Of a DNA stretch of 64,000 nt, positions 1 to 7,748 are shown one piece after another (position 1 is the stretch's first letter; the number at the start of each line of letters is the position of its first letter). The stretch covers positions 118,615 through 182,614 of the forward strand of contig CAYGRE010000002.1 in the NCBI GenBank assembly GCA_964352215.1, in the 5' to 3' direction. Made by a program: the position numbers and the translations under genes. The notes beneath the pieces are model-generated. The model did not search any database and was not told the DNA's origin. It saw nothing but the letters and a program-made list of their open reading frames with translations. This stretch comes from CAWUKT01 sp964352215. Lineage in GTDB: Bacteria > Bacteroidota > Bacteroidia > J057 > JADKCL01.

Positions 1-2047
1 TGAGGTACTGGTCATTGATCAGGTCGGCACTCATCGCATAAGCATTGAAGGTGCCGCCGATGGGATCGAGGATATTCTGAAGGGAGGAAGGATTCCGAAT
101 CTCCCTTTCGGCTACTTCCGGGGTGGGCGAATCCCGGATTTGCAAGAGCATCACTCCATCGGTATTGGCTTTGAACCAATCGCTGAAGATGTACAGAAAC
201 CGATTTGCAGTTTCCAGCCCGTAATTATCAGCCACACCGGCATCCATCACCTGAAAGGAAGGCTCACTGGGCATTCTTATATAAGGCGTGATTATAGGGA
301 AGGAGGCATTCATCCGCAGTCCAGTTACAAACAGGAGGCTGTCGGCATCCTGCTCCTTGAAAAATCGCCTGAATTCCACCCCGGTAATCGCTTCCTCCAA
401 TTCACCCTGATAATCAAAATTCCGGGTCAAATAGGATACATTGAGCGGAGAGACGTACATCTTCCGACCGTCATGTACCACTACCGGGCTCATGACCATC
501 ATTGGAATTATGGCCAGCTCTTCCAAAGTGGCATAATCAGACAACCTCCTGTCCTGAAATACACCGAGGTTTTGCATCACCTGCTGGTCAAACGCCCAGC
601 CTCGATCATCCCGGTAGCGGGAACTCCCCACCTCAACCATCCTGCTGGGCACAAACATTCCGGTCACCATTTTGACCCCTACCCGATTCAGCAAGTCCTT
701 GCCCATCCGATCCGCAAATTCCCGCCTGTAAATGCTGTCGACTTCTCCCCTTTGTTGCAACAAGCTTAATTCCCGGTAATATCCTGCCCCGACCATACCA
801 CCTGATGCACCTACCCACAACCGGGAAGACTCCATGAACTCTCCCCCTGTAATACTGTCCAGCTTCTGCAGGATACGCGTGGTGAAATAAGCGGCTCTCA
901 AGCCACCTCCTGATACACAAACCAAAATGGCTTTCGGCTTACTGTATGGTCCATGAAATGCCTGATAATCAGACTTCCAGCGATCTAAAACGGCCTCTGT
1001 GGCGGCAATGTCAGAAAGGATATTCTCTTCACTGCTAAGTGAATCAAGCCGATCAGGATTGTAAGCCGCCGGAGGGATCTCATAATTCATTCCAATCGCC
1101 GGATGCCGGAACTTTACCACTTCGATCTGGTTGAAGCCGAGGACCAAACCAATCAGAAACAATACAAACAGGGGCCCAACTTTCCGAAACCAAAATGTAA
1201 ATGCAGAAACCATCATCAGGATTACCGACAAGAGTAAAAACATGCTCATCCCGGCCGGAACCTGAAAGTAAGGATTCTGATCCAGCAGGCCCATGGCCAG
1301 GATTGCCACCAGCAGGATCAATTCAAGGAAAAGGGCATTTCCATGGTTTTGGTTCAAGGTCCTGACCAAGCGGCGGAAATCCGGCGCTGAATTGGGATCG
1401 ACTTGTTTCATTCGAAAGAATCCGGCAAAGAAGTAATCGACCCGGTTTCGGATGCCCATCCCGGCCTTGGCCCGTGCTACAATTACACGCCCCCCTTTCA
1501 GGTCATTTACTACCTTCTTTCCGATGCGATGGACAAAGTTCTTATTGGTATTGAAAAAATAGACAAAGATGAAAGTCCCAATCATGACAATCCCGAGATA
1601 AACACCCCCCAGATTGAAAAGGATCTCCCACTCAAACTGTCCCAGGACATAGATTTGGAACTGAATATAGCAGACAGAATAGAGGCTCAGAAAGGCAATC
1701 GGGATCAGGGTATTATTGAGAAAAAAGGTAAAGAAAGGACGGTACTCCATGGCCAGGAAGAAAAAGCGATAGCTGTCGCTGATATAGGAAGCGATGGAGT
1801 AAGCCGCAAAAAATGTCCCCATTCCAATTCCCAGCAAGAACATGCTGTAGAATCCACTGGTTCCCATGTAGTCCGGCTCCAGGAAGAGGTAGGGCCATCC
1901 CAATCCTTCCGCAAAGTTGTTGGTCACAGTCATGACCAGGAGCAACCATGGAACAAGTTCCAGCTTGTGATAGCGGAACTGTATGATTACCAGCTGAACG
2001 GGCAAGGAATAATAAACGGCTTCAAATATGTCCTTGACCTTTTTCAA
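1..2047 (-). CDS. Patatin-like phospholipase with N-terminal membrane region (partial, cut by window edge)
   Basis: I translated this frame by hand; it stays open to the left edge, so the C-terminus is missing. The first ~330 residues hold several hydrophobic segments (for example FLLGIGMGTFFAAYSIASYI and LFLELILLVAILAMGLLD). A patatin domain follows. It has the oxyanion motif GGGLRAAYF, the nucleophile elbow GASGG and the second catalytic residue in DAGVADNYG, which together form the Ser-Asp dyad of patatin acyl hydrolases. It probably hydrolyses lipid acyl esters at the inner membrane. No ATG fits the N-terminus. A TTG at 2047 gives LKKVKDIFEAVYY; a GTG at 2080, overlapping fumC by 14 bases, is the alternative. 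The gene is co-directional with fumC and 19 bases downstream. The family is clear; substrate and exact start are not. Confidence 0.85.
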   Translation of the reverse strand, partial: MKKVKDIFEAVYYSLPVQLVIIQFRYHKLELVPWLLLVMTVTNNFAEGLGWPYLFLEPDYMGTSGFYSMFLLGIGMGTFFAAYSIASYISDSYRFFFLAMEYRPFFTFFLNNTLIPIAFLSLYSVCYIQFQIYVLGQFEWEILFNLGGVYLGIVMIGTFIFVYFFNTNKNFVHRIGKKVVNDLKGGRVIVARAKAGMGIRNRVDYFFAGFFRMKQVDPNSAPDFRRLVRTLNQNHGNALFLELILLVAILAMGLLDQNPYFQVPAGMSMFLLLSVILMMVSAFTFWFRKVGPLFVLFLIGLVLGFNQIEVVKFRHPAIGMNYEIPPAAYNPDRLDSLSSEENILSDIAATEAVLDRWKSDYQAFHGPYSKPKAILVCVSGGGLRAAYFTTRILQKLDSITGGEFMESSRLWVGASGGMVGAGYYRELSLLQQRGEVDSIYRREFADRMGKDLLNRVGVKMVTGMFVPSRMVEVGSSRYRDDRGWAFDQQVMQNLGVFQDRRLSDYATLEELAIIPMMVMSPVVVHDGRKMYVSPLNVSYLTRNFDYQGELEEAITGVEFRRFFKEQDADSLLFVTGLRMNASFPIITPYIRMPSEPSFQVMDAGVADNYGLETANRFLYIFSDWFKANTDGVMLLQIRDSPTPEVAEREIRNPSSLQNILDPIGGTFNAYAMSADLINDQYL

Positions 2048-2066
2048 TTTTCTTTTTTGATCAGGC

Positions 2067-3458
2067 TCAGCCGAGGCCACCAACCATGTCTTCCGGAATG
2101 ACCCATTGGTCAAATTCCTCATTGGTCAGATAGCCGAGTTCGATCGCGGCCTCGCGGAGCGTGGTTCCTTCCTTATGGGCTTTCTTAGCAATTTTTGCTG
2201 ATTTGTCGTAACCGATGTGGGTATTGAGCGCCGTCACCAACATCAGGCTGTTCTCCAGGTTTTGCTGGATGCGTCCTTCATTGGGCAGGATGCCTGCCGC
2301 ACAATTGTCGTTGAAGGAAACTGCGGCATCACCCAGGATACGGGCAGAATGAAGGAAATTGGTGATCATCATCGGCTTGAAGACGTTCAATTCGAACTGT
2401 CCATTCATGCCACCGACGCTGATGGCAACATCGTTGCCCATCACTTGGGCACAAACCATGGTCAAGGCTTCGGCCTGGGTGGGGTTCACCTTACCGGGCA
2501 TGATCGAGGAGCCTGGCTCATTTTCGGGGATGAGTATCTCGCCGATACCACAGCGGGGACCGGAAGCAAGCATCCGCACATCGTTGCCGATTTTCATCAG
2601 CGCGACCGCAGTCCGCTTGAGCGCACCATGCGCCTCCACGATCGCATCGTGGGCGGCCAGCGCCTCGAACTTGTTCTCAGCGGTCACGAATGGCAAGCCG
2701 GAGATTTCAGCGATCCGGGCCGCGACATTCTCAGCATAGCCGGCCGGGGTGTTCAGTCCGGTGCCGACCGCGGTTCCTCCGAGCGCCAGCTCGGACAAAT
2801 GCTTCAGACTGCCTTCGATGGTTTCGATGCTCTTCCGGAGCTGGGCGGCATAGCCACTGAATTCCTGACCCAAGGTCAGAGGGGTAGCATCCATGAAGTG
2901 GGTCCGGCCAATCTTCACCGTGGACTGGAAGGCCTCGGCCTTGGCAGCCAACGTCGCCTGGAGCTTGCGCAGCCCCGGCAGGGTTACATCCACCAACATG
3001 CGGTAGGCTGAGATGTGCATCGCAGTCGGGAAAGTATCATTGGAGCTTTGTGAACGGTTGACATGGTCGTTGGGGTGAACCGGGGTCTTGCTCCCCTTTT
3101 CACCGCCCAGAATTTCGATGGCGCGATTCGAGATCACCTCATTGACATTCATATTGGACTGGGTACCTGACCCCGTCTGCCAGACGACCAATGGAAAATG
3201 ATCGTCGTGCTTGCCAGCGATGATCTCATCACAGACTTGACCGATGATCCCGGCGATATCGTCTGAAATCTGTCCCAATTCGGCATTGGTGAGGGCGGCG
3301 GCTTTCTTCAGCACCGCAAAGGCGCGAATCACCTCGATCGGCATCTGCTGCCCACCAATTTTAAAGTTTTGCAGGGAACGCTGAGTTTGTGCGCCCCAGT
3401 AACGGTCGGTAGGAACCTGAATCGGTCCCATGGTATCTTTTTCTTCTCTGTATTGCAT
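2067..3458 (-). CDS. fumC: Class II fumarate hydratase
   Basis: Catalyses reversible hydration of fumarate to L-malate in the TCA cycle, in the cytosol, as an iron-free homotetramer. The 463-residue length fits FumC. The superfamily signature GSSIMPGKVNP lies at about residues 316-326 and contains the catalytic serine loop. GRTHFMDATP holds the proton-relay histidine near residue 187, and TGSGTQSNMN and HVNRSQSSND are the other conserved substrate regions. I chose ATG at 3458 (MQYREEKDTMG...) over a GTG six bases upstream because FumC proteins normally begin this way. The gene is followed closely by the patatin gene on the same strand. Confidence 0.97.
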   Translation of the reverse strand: MQYREEKDTMGPIQVPTDRYWGAQTQRSLQNFKIGGQQMPIEVIRAFAVLKKAAALTNAELGQISDDIAGIIGQVCDEIIAGKHDDHFPLVVWQTGSGTQSNMNVNEVISNRAIEILGGEKGSKTPVHPNDHVNRSQSSNDTFPTAMHISAYRMLVDVTLPGLRKLQATLAAKAEAFQSTVKIGRTHFMDATPLTLGQEFSGYAAQLRKSIETIEGSLKHLSELALGGTAVGTGLNTPAGYAENVAARIAEISGLPFVTAENKFEALAAHDAIVEAHGALKRTAVALMKIGNDVRMLASGPRCGIGEILIPENEPGSSIMPGKVNPTQAEALTMVCAQVMGNDVAISVGGMNGQFELNVFKPMMITNFLHSARILGDAAVSFNDNCAAGILPNEGRIQQNLENSLMLVTALNTHIGYDKSAKIAKKAHKEGTTLREAAIELGYLTNEEFDQWVIPEDMVGGLG

Positions 3459-3493
3459 AGTCACAAATTCATTTCAGGCTATAAATTTACGCC

Positions 3494-3530
3494 AAAAAAG
3501 AACCCTTTGCCGGAGAAATCCGACAAAGGG
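3494..3530 (-). terminator. Rho-independent terminator of the TonB receptor/lipoprotein operon
   Basis: Read on the minus strand, a 12-bp stem (CCCTTTGTCGGA with TCCGGCAAAGGG, one G-T pair, short TTTC loop) is followed by TTCTTTTTT. It lies about 35 bases past the stop of the lipoprotein gene and just upstream of fumC, so it should separate the two transcription units. Confidence 0.85.
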
Positions 3531-3565
3531 AATTTATCTATTCACTTTCTAATTTAGATACTCGT

Positions 3566-4123
3566 TTATTGGATAATTGTATTGAATGTAACATCAACAT
3601 CAGTTTCTCCAGGACTACAGGTTCCATCCTTCAATCCATCGGGCTGGTGCTTCAACACTACCTGGACCGTTCCGTTCCCGGCATTACCGGTACGCCAGGT
3701 GGAAGTGAGACCGACCGGAAAGTTTCCATCGGAATCAGAACGCTCCACTCCTACATCTGCCCCATCAACTGTATAGCAGAAAAGGTGCTCTGTATCTTCC
3801 TCTCTGATCTCTGCCGTAATATCTTCCACGTCATTGGGGTCGGACTCATCCAACAAAGTCAAAGTGACTGTGTAGGTAGAATTGTTGTTCAAAGTAATAT
3901 CGTCGAGGACGGTCGGAGCACTGCCACCTTCTCCGTCAGGATCTTCAAACGAAAAAGTGGTTGCCACCGAGGTATTGGTCGAATCCACAAAACGCAGGCG
4001 GAGCGTGGTGATCACTTCTGATTCGTTCTCTTCCTCCGGATCATCGGTGCCCTTGTCACAGGCAGTAAAGGAGGTAGCAAGTAAGAGTAGCAGGGCGAGT
4101 AGGTAGCTAAAAGAGGTTTTCAT
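3566..4123 (-). CDS. Small lipoprotein partner of the TonB receptor
   Basis: A 185-residue lipoprotein. The signal peptide MKTSFSYLLALLLLLATSF ends at a lipobox with Cys22, followed by an acidic linker (DPEEENESEV). I chose ATG 4123 because it gives a clean signal peptide; an in-frame start further upstream would add an implausible leader. The mature part is beta-rich and has two conserved-looking histidine positions (EDTEHLFCY and VVLKHQPDG). It lies 22 bases downstream of the TonB receptor on the same strand and ends at a terminator, so the two are almost certainly one operon. I recall similar small lipoproteins beside TonB receptors in Bacteroidetes. A role in capturing the receptor's ligand, perhaps a metal ion, is inferred. 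Confidence 0.75.
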   Translation of the reverse strand: MKTSFSYLLALLLLLATSFTACDKGTDDPEEENESEVITTLRLRFVDSTNTSVATTFSFEDPDGEGGSAPTVLDDITLNNNSTYTVTLTLLDESDPNDVEDITAEIREEDTEHLFCYTVDGADVGVERSDSDGNFPVGLTSTWRTGNAGNGTVQVVLKHQPDGLKDGTCSPGETDVDVTFNTIIQ

Positions 4124-4145
4124 AATATTTATAATATTTAAAGGT

Positions 4146-6461
4146 TTAAAATTCGTATTTGAGTCGCAGGAGGAGGTTCCGGCCCATTTCATCTGAAAAA
4201 TACCGGAAGCGATTGAGATAATTCCGGTACCGGGTATTGGTCGCGTTGTCCAAAGTCAGCCCACATTCCAGGTTTCCGGCTTTCATTGGGACTGTGAACC
4301 CGGCTCCAAACTGCACCAAGGTGTAAGCCGGGGGCGCCGGAGCATAGTCCTCGTCCGGTGGGGTGCGGGTTTGCTGCCGTGTATAGGCCACCCCACCCCT
4401 GACAAAAGGAGCCAGCAAGCGATCCCCTTCATTGAATTCATAGCGGATTATACCCTCAAACCTATCCGCTGGCATCAGGACCAGGAAATCGTCTTCGCTC
4501 AGGTTGGTGGCCCGGAGAATGGCTGCTTTTCCGGTCAGAAAGAGGCCATTGAGAGGACTGTAGCTGGCGCTGAAGTCGGCCCCAACCAGGCGTGCATCCA
4601 CCTGCTTGAAAAAGAAGGTAGGGAAGGCTCCTCTGATGGTGAGGGTCGGGGGTTGTTGTGGAACCAGGTAGATAAAATTCTGGATGTAATTGTGGTAGAA
4701 GCTCACCTCACTGGAAAACCTTTCGTGGTTCTTGTATTTCAGGGAAGCGATCAGATTGTAAGCTGTTTCCGGGACGAGGTTGGGGTCTCCCACTTCAATG
4801 GCGGCGGAACCGTGGTGCAAGCCGTCGGAGTACAATTCATTGACCTGTGGCGGACGCCAGGCCAGACCAAAGTTGATACTGGCACTCAGGTGGGGGTTGA
4901 TGCGGTACAATCCTCCCAGACTTAAGCTTGGGTTTTGCCAGACATGATCCTGCTGGCTAACCACCCCATTCCGCTTCCGGTAGGTACGCAACCATTTGTA
5001 ATCATAGCGTATCCCACCCTCCAATTCCCAGCGCAACCTGACAAACCGCTCGATGGCATAAACACCGCCACTGTAAGCGAGATAATTGGGGATCAGGAAC
5101 GTACCACTCCAGACATTTGCCTGACGGGTTCCAGTGACCCCGACCATACCCTTGAAACCCCGATACCGGTTGTGCTCCCACATCAACTCGACATTCTGGG
5201 TACCGACATTGTAATTCAGTTGGGGCAGGTCCAGTGCCGCCAGGGAATCGTTGTAGGGTCGGTCCTTATCGTATTCCAAGCGGACATTGTCCTGGAAGGA
5301 ATAGGTCAGGTTCAGTTGGTTTTCATCACCGGTTTTGATAAAACTTTTGACCTTCACCAGCCGGTGCTCTATATGCTGATTGGGACGGTCGATTTCGTAG
5401 GTAAAATCGTATTCCAAGAGGGGGGCATCGCTTTCGATGGCCGCTTCCAGGTCAGTGAGGTTGCCAAAATGTGAGCCGGAAAAAACGCCCAGGTCCGTAT
5501 TGAAGGAACTGAAATAGACATCCAATCCGTAGCGGGGCTTGTTCCAACCTGCCGCGGCAGAATAATTCATTTCCCTGACACCGGTATTTCCCAGCACATA
5601 ATCGGGGGTCTGTACACTTCCCAATCGCTTGGTGGAACCTTGTACCCGCCAACTGAGCGCTGGCAACTTGGCAAAATTTCCTTCCAACATCGCGGAAGCC
5701 GCTCCTCCCCTGCCATTGCTCATCCCCACCAGATTTACCTCCCCGCCAATCCCGGCTGTATCTCTCAGTTCCGCAGGCTCTACCAGCACCACCCCGGCGA
5801 TGGCATCGGGACCGTACCTTACGCCGTTGGCCCCTTTTACCACTGTGATCTTGTTGGCGATAAAAGCGTCTATTTCCGGGCCGTGCTCACTGCCCCATTG
5901 TTGTCCCTCTTGTCGGACCCCGTTGTTGAGGATCAAAACCCGGTTGCTGTGGAGACCGTGGATCATGGGTTTAAATACAGAAGACCCCGTTTGCAAGGCA
6001 CTGACCCCATTGACCGCCAACAACGCCTCCCCCAATGATTTACCTTTTTGCTCGGTGAGTGCCCTTCCACTCAATTCCTCCGATACCTGGGTTGTTTTGG
6101 GGCCGGGGTGTTTGTCGTGGATGTGAACGGTGTCGACGTGGCTTTGAGAGTGGGGCAGCGAAATGTCAAAATGGCTTTCACTGGGTAGCTGAATGGTGTA
6201 CTCGGTAGTTCCACAGCCGATATGTGACACCGTCAGCGTATATTCTCCGGGACAAAGCCCTTCGAGTCGGTATTCCCCATTTTCCTTGGTAAACACGCCC
6301 TTTTCCTGCTCTTTGATGACCACCTTGGCATAGACAAGAGCTTCCATGGTTTCCGAATCGGTCACAATTCCGTAGAGCGCCTCCCGACAGGAGCCCCCCC
6401 CTTGCCCCTGTACAGGGAAGGAAAGTGAAATGAGAAGGAGGATGAGCCAAATGATTCGCAT
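4146..6461 (-). CDS. TonB-dependent outer-membrane receptor, candidate metal (zinc-like) importer
   Basis: A 771-residue outer-membrane beta-barrel receptor that would take up a ligand using TonB energy. The signal peptide is MRIIWLILLLISLSFPVQG. A CarboxypepD_reg-like domain (YGIVTDSETMEALVYAKVVI) fills about residues 28-105, the plug domain follows (GKSLGEALLAVNGVSAL, then NRVLILNNGVRQEGQQWG), and the barrel ends in ...LLLRLKYEF with the terminal aromatic. The linker before the plug is histidine-rich (HSQSHVDTVHIHDKH), a feature often seen in zinc or copper TonB receptors. ATG 6461 is preferred over 6494 because the promoter -7 box lies between them. The gene is transcribed with the lipoprotein downstream. 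The promoter is overlapped by a palindrome, which suggests repressor control. Zinc as ligand is inference. Confidence 0.9.
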   Translation of the reverse strand: MRIIWLILLLISLSFPVQGQGGGSCREALYGIVTDSETMEALVYAKVVIKEQEKGVFTKENGEYRLEGLCPGEYTLTVSHIGCGTTEYTIQLPSESHFDISLPHSQSHVDTVHIHDKHPGPKTTQVSEELSGRALTEQKGKSLGEALLAVNGVSALQTGSSVFKPMIHGLHSNRVLILNNGVRQEGQQWGSEHGPEIDAFIANKITVVKGANGVRYGPDAIAGVVLVEPAELRDTAGIGGEVNLVGMSNGRGGAASAMLEGNFAKLPALSWRVQGSTKRLGSVQTPDYVLGNTGVREMNYSAAAGWNKPRYGLDVYFSSFNTDLGVFSGSHFGNLTDLEAAIESDAPLLEYDFTYEIDRPNQHIEHRLVKVKSFIKTGDENQLNLTYSFQDNVRLEYDKDRPYNDSLAALDLPQLNYNVGTQNVELMWEHNRYRGFKGMVGVTGTRQANVWSGTFLIPNYLAYSGGVYAIERFVRLRWELEGGIRYDYKWLRTYRKRNGVVSQQDHVWQNPSLSLGGLYRINPHLSASINFGLAWRPPQVNELYSDGLHHGSAAIEVGDPNLVPETAYNLIASLKYKNHERFSSEVSFYHNYIQNFIYLVPQQPPTLTIRGAFPTFFFKQVDARLVGADFSASYSPLNGLFLTGKAAILRATNLSEDDFLVLMPADRFEGIIRYEFNEGDRLLAPFVRGGVAYTRQQTRTPPDEDYAPAPPAYTLVQFGAGFTVPMKAGNLECGLTLDNATNTRYRNYLNRFRYFSDEMGRNLLLRLKYEF

Positions 6462-6468
6462 GCCTTTC

Positions 6469-6483
6469 TGCAACCTTGTTGCA
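6469..6483. promoter_or_regulatory. Palindromic operator candidate at the TonB receptor promoter (Fur/Zur-family-like)
   Basis: A perfect inverted repeat TGCAAC-CTT-GTTGCA (6-bp arms, 3-bp spacer). It abuts the last base of the -7 box and covers the expected transcription start, a normal place for a repressor. Short palindromes like this are typical of Fur-superfamily metal regulators. Which regulator binds is inferred from the receptor type only. Confidence 0.55.
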
Positions 6484-6511
6484 AATATACGCAAGGTGAT
6501 GGGATCACCAA
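6482..6511 (-). promoter_or_regulatory. Bacteroidetes-type promoter of the TonB receptor operon
   Basis: On the minus strand: TTG (6511-6509), a 19-base spacer, then TATATTTG (6489-6482). This matches the Bacteroidetes primary sigma consensus TTTG-N19-TAnnTTTG in spacing and in every fixed position of the -7 box. The start codon at 6461 follows about 20 bases later. Confidence 0.8.
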
Positions 6512-6575
6512 GTCAGATTGGCAATAAAATTCAGGTTTATCTGCCTGTTCTATCAGGGGAACTGGATGGCCTTGG

Positions 6576-6977
6576 GAGGAAACTTGCGGGTGTCAGGTGA
6601 ACTTGTCAGCCTCTGAGGTAACCCAGCGGGGATTCAACTGAACTTATTGACCACCGAGGTCAGCTGCCCGGGCTTCTAACTGAGTTCGTACACTCTGGAG
6701 GTCAACTGCCCGGGGTTTTAACTGAACATATTCACCTCTGAGGTCACCTGATGGACCTTCCAGTTAAACCAATTGACCTCAGATGTCAACTGCCCCGGTC
6801 CTCAGCCCAGCTCACTGACCTCAGACCTCAGCGGCCCGAGCTTTTTTTAGGGCCGCTGACCAAAAAGCTCGGGCTGCTGACCAAAAGGCTCGGGCCGCTG
6901 ACCAAAAGGCTCGGGCCGCTGACCAAAAAGCTCGGACCGCTGACCAAAAAGCTCGGGCAATTCACCTTTTTGGTCAG
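6576..6977. repeat. Intergenic tandem repeat array with 42-bp then 21-bp units
   Basis: Degenerate units beginning GAGGTCA(A/G)CTGCCCGGG start at 6615, 6656, 6698, 6740, 6782 and 6824 (period 41-42), with a weaker copy at 6576. Five almost identical 21-bp units containing CTGACCAAAAAGCTC follow at 6850-6954. The short array is framed by inverted repeats: 6834-6846 pairs with 6862-6874 (13 bp) and 6940-6951 pairs with 6966-6977 (12 bp). It fills most of the ~675-base space between the TonB receptor promoter and the next gene. An open frame across it (6751-7011) encodes only a seven-residue repeat and is not called as a gene. Confidence 0.9.
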
Positions 6978-7103
6978 TGCGCTGGGGAAAGAGCTGGCCA
7001 GAATGATTTAAAGGGCGATTTCCCTCCCAAACTGAATTCTACCTCGCCAAAAAGACACAGAAATGAAGCCGGGAAGCACTGCGGGAATGACGCAATATTT
7101 CCC

Positions 7104-7111
7104 TAAATTTG
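7104..7111 (+). promoter_or_regulatory. Possible -7 box of the DUF4920 lipoprotein gene
   Basis: TAAATTTG matches the TAnnTTTG box and lies 25 bases upstream of the ATG at 7137. No TTG is seen at the usual spacing upstream, so this is only a partial match. Confidence 0.4.
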
Positions 7112-7136
7112 CACCTCGAAACAAAAACTCAAATTC

Positions 7137-7718
7137 ATGAAAAAGATATTTCTCTTGATCTTCCTGGCTGGTTTCCTGTTTGCCTGTGACAGCACCTCCG
7201 AAACCACTACGGAAAACACCGATACCGAAGAAGTTGCCAACGGCGATGAGGTCACCAATGAAGAAGCCGCGGCAGAGGAGAATGTAGAAGAATTTCCAGA
7301 ACCAGACGCGGTTGGAAATTTTGGTGCAGAAATCACGGCTGATGGCGCAGTTGAAGGCGAAGAAGTCCTCGCCCAACTCGCAAGTATGGACAGCGCAAGG
7401 ATCAAAGTACGTGGTACTATTTCTTCCTGCTGCCAGGCCAAAGGCTGCTGGATGACCATGCCGCTCAACGACGAAGCTGAGATGATGATCAAGTTCAAGG
7501 ATTATGCATTCTTTGCCCCGATGAATTCCAGTGGCAAATCCGCCGTGGTTGAAGGATGGGCTTACCGCGAAGTCGTATCTGTAGAAGAATTGCAACACCT
7601 CGCGGCTGACAACGAAGCGACTGAAGAAGAGATCAATGCCATCACCGAGCCTGAGGAGCGTATTACCTTTATGGCAGACGGCCTGATCGTCGAAGGAGAA
7701 GCCGAATCCGCAGAATAA
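7137..7718 (+). CDS. DUF4920-family lipoprotein
   Basis: A 193-residue lipoprotein. The signal peptide MKKIFLLIFLAGFLFAC has lipobox Cys17, followed by a very acidic, Thr/Glu-rich linker to about residue 55. The DUF4920-like domain begins at FGAEITADGAV and contains the cysteine cluster SCCQAKGCWM (Cys98, Cys99, Cys104), which looks able to bind a metal or form disulfides. A charged C-terminal tail follows. The family's biochemical role is unknown to me. It lies 30 bases upstream of the ALDH7 gene on the same strand, so the two may be co-transcribed, although no functional link is evident. The domain call is from recall of the family. Confidence 0.75.
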   Translation: MKKIFLLIFLAGFLFACDSTSETTTENTDTEEVANGDEVTNEEAAAEENVEEFPEPDAVGNFGAEITADGAVEGEEVLAQLASMDSARIKVRGTISSCCQAKGCWMTMPLNDEAEMMIKFKDYAFFAPMNSSGKSAVVEGWAYREVVSVEELQHLAADNEATEEEINAITEPEERITFMADGLIVEGEAESAE

Positions 7719-7748
7719 TTATCCGATCAATCATCATTCAAGATTTAT

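Noticed and set aside
2217..3011. Long plus-strand frame opposite fumC
   Set aside because: It is the complementary-strand shadow of a well-conserved enzyme gene and has no motif of its own.
6751..7011. Open frame of 86 codons with seven-residue repeats
   Set aside because: It is a by-product of the 21-bp tandem repeat, which has a length divisible by three; no start signal, no homology and no plausible protein.
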